The position numbers were made by a program, and so were the translations under genes. Shown in pieces: positions 5,454 to 5,608 of a DNA stretch of 5,608 nt. The stretch spans positions 1 to 5,608 of the forward strand of contig JAVBMO010000174.1 of the NCBI GenBank assembly GCA_031552355.1, written 5' to 3'. This DNA is from JAVBMO01 sp031552355. Its GTDB lineage: Bacteria; Bacteroidota; Bacteroidia; Bacteroidales; P3. A model generated the notes under the pieces. That model saw nothing but the letters and a program-made list of their open reading frames with translations, had not been told where the DNA came from and did not search any database. How positions within the stretch are numbered: the stretch's first letter is position 1; the number at the start of each line of letters is the position of its first letter.

Positions 5454-5506
5454 CATTCATAGTTCATAATTTGGAGGTGTTATAAAAAGTATGCTGCTAT
5501 AAATAA

Positions 5507-5580
5507 GTGACACTCAGGAAAAATAAGAGTATTTTTGTAAAATGCAAGTCACAATCATACTCTACTGTCCTCAGTGTCAC
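5507..5580 (+). promoter_or_regulatory. Imperfect hairpin enclosing the transposase start codon
   Basis: Two nested inverted repeats surround the ATG at 5542. The outer arms, 5507-5519 and 5568-5580, pair at 12 of 13 positions (GTGACACTCAGGA with TCCTCAGTGTCAC). The inner arms, 5526-5532 and 5557-5563, pair perfectly (AGAGTAT with ATACTCT). The start codon lies in the 24-base loop between. In a transcript reading in from outside, the start region would be held in this structure. Confidence 0.6.
5530..5537 (+). promoter_or_regulatory. Possible -7 promoter element at the transposase start
   Basis: TATTTTTG fits TAnnTTTG but lies only four bases before the ATG at 5542. Transcription from it would give a leaderless message or start too late, and no -33 element is evident. 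The match may be chance. Confidence 0.25.
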
Positions 5581-5608
5581 AGTGCAAATGTAAAGAAAAA
5601 CGGGAAGA
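5542..5608 (+). CDS. IS1-family transposase, N-terminal fragment (InsA-type zinc ribbon)
   Basis: Only the first 22 codons are inside the window. They begin MQVTIILYCPQCHSANVKKN, with a CPxC zinc-ribbon half (C9, C12) followed by S-x-x-V-x-K-N-G-K, the usual start of IS1-family InsA proteins (DNA-binding zinc ribbon that recognises the element's ends). An in-frame TAA at 5524-5526 leaves the ATG at 5542 as the only sensible start. There is no Shine-Dalgarno sequence. Whether the full gene is intact, or uses an InsA/InsB frameshift or a single fused frame, cannot be seen. Other zinc-ribbon transposase families begin in a similar way, so the IS1 assignment is likely but not certain. Confidence 0.7.
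   Translation, partial: MQVTIILYCPQCHSANVKKNGK

Larger units (their letters stand above)
4173..5472. repeat. Non-coding composite repeat mosaic
   Basis: A 1.3-kb stretch with no credible gene, from the EEP stop to the left end of the insertion sequence. It consists of heptamer tracts, five copies of a module starting with CATTTTCAATTTATTTGACA (4311, 4577, 4789, 4914, 5254), two copies of a linker (4498 and 5176), a nested palindrome, and several small hairpins. The order heptamer leader, module, linker, module occurs twice: 4206 to about 4788, and 4834-5453. The offset between matching points rises from 606-628 bases in the leaders to 677-678 bases at the linkers and second modules; most of the extra length is in the module at 4914. 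Reading frames inside are short and follow the repeats, so they are not likely genes. Confidence 0.9.
5473..5608 (+). mobile_element. Left end of an IS1-type insertion sequence (runs off the window)
   Basis: The repeat mosaic ends near 5472 and unrelated sequence beginning GGAGGTGTTATAAAAAG takes over, leading after about 70 bases into a transposase start. The GGnGGTG opening is in keeping with IS1-family termini, but the right end and the target duplication lie outside the window, so the exact boundary is an estimate (within a few bases of 5473). Confidence 0.65.

Overview
The window looks like chromosomal DNA of a member of the Bacteroidota. The coding regions are AT-rich, most genes lack a strong Shine-Dalgarno sequence, one intergenic region carries an exact TAnnTTTG -7 promoter element, and the pairing of a rhomboid with C-terminal extension and a membrane-anchored endonuclease/exonuclease/phosphatase (EEP) protein is typical of that phylum. 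No rRNA, tRNA or CRISPR array is visible.

Positions 1-4172 hold five complete plus-strand genes. The first three (44-2040) are a gamma-carbonic-anhydrase-family left-handed beta-helix protein, a small EVE-domain protein and a PhoH-type ATPase; they are closely spaced and probably co-transcribed. After a 138-base gap with a Bacteroidota-type promoter element come a rhomboid-family membrane protein (2179-3054) and, 23 bases later, a membrane-anchored EEP-family hydrolase (3078-4172). The rhomboid keeps the fold but has Leu at the catalytic Ser position, so it is probably a pseudoprotease.

Positions 4173 to about 5472 hold no credible gene. They are a dense mosaic of repeats: five copies of a roughly 200-base module that starts with CATTTTCAATTTATTTGACA, two copies of a 79-base linker, a 33-base perfect palindrome nested in one module, small conserved hairpins, and many short tandem tracts with a 7-base period. 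The mosaic is organised as two successive copies of a 600-680 base composite cassette. The same heptamer tracts also lie just upstream of the carbonic anhydrase and EVE genes.

At about 5473 the mosaic stops and the left end of an insertion sequence begins. Its transposase starts at 5542 and runs off the window; the visible 22 residues carry the zinc-ribbon start of an IS1-type InsA protein. The start codon lies in the loop of a long imperfect hairpin.

I do not see a clear new defence or biosynthetic system. The least explained parts are the heptamer/composite repeat mosaic, the active-site-less rhomboid and the hairpin around the transposase start.
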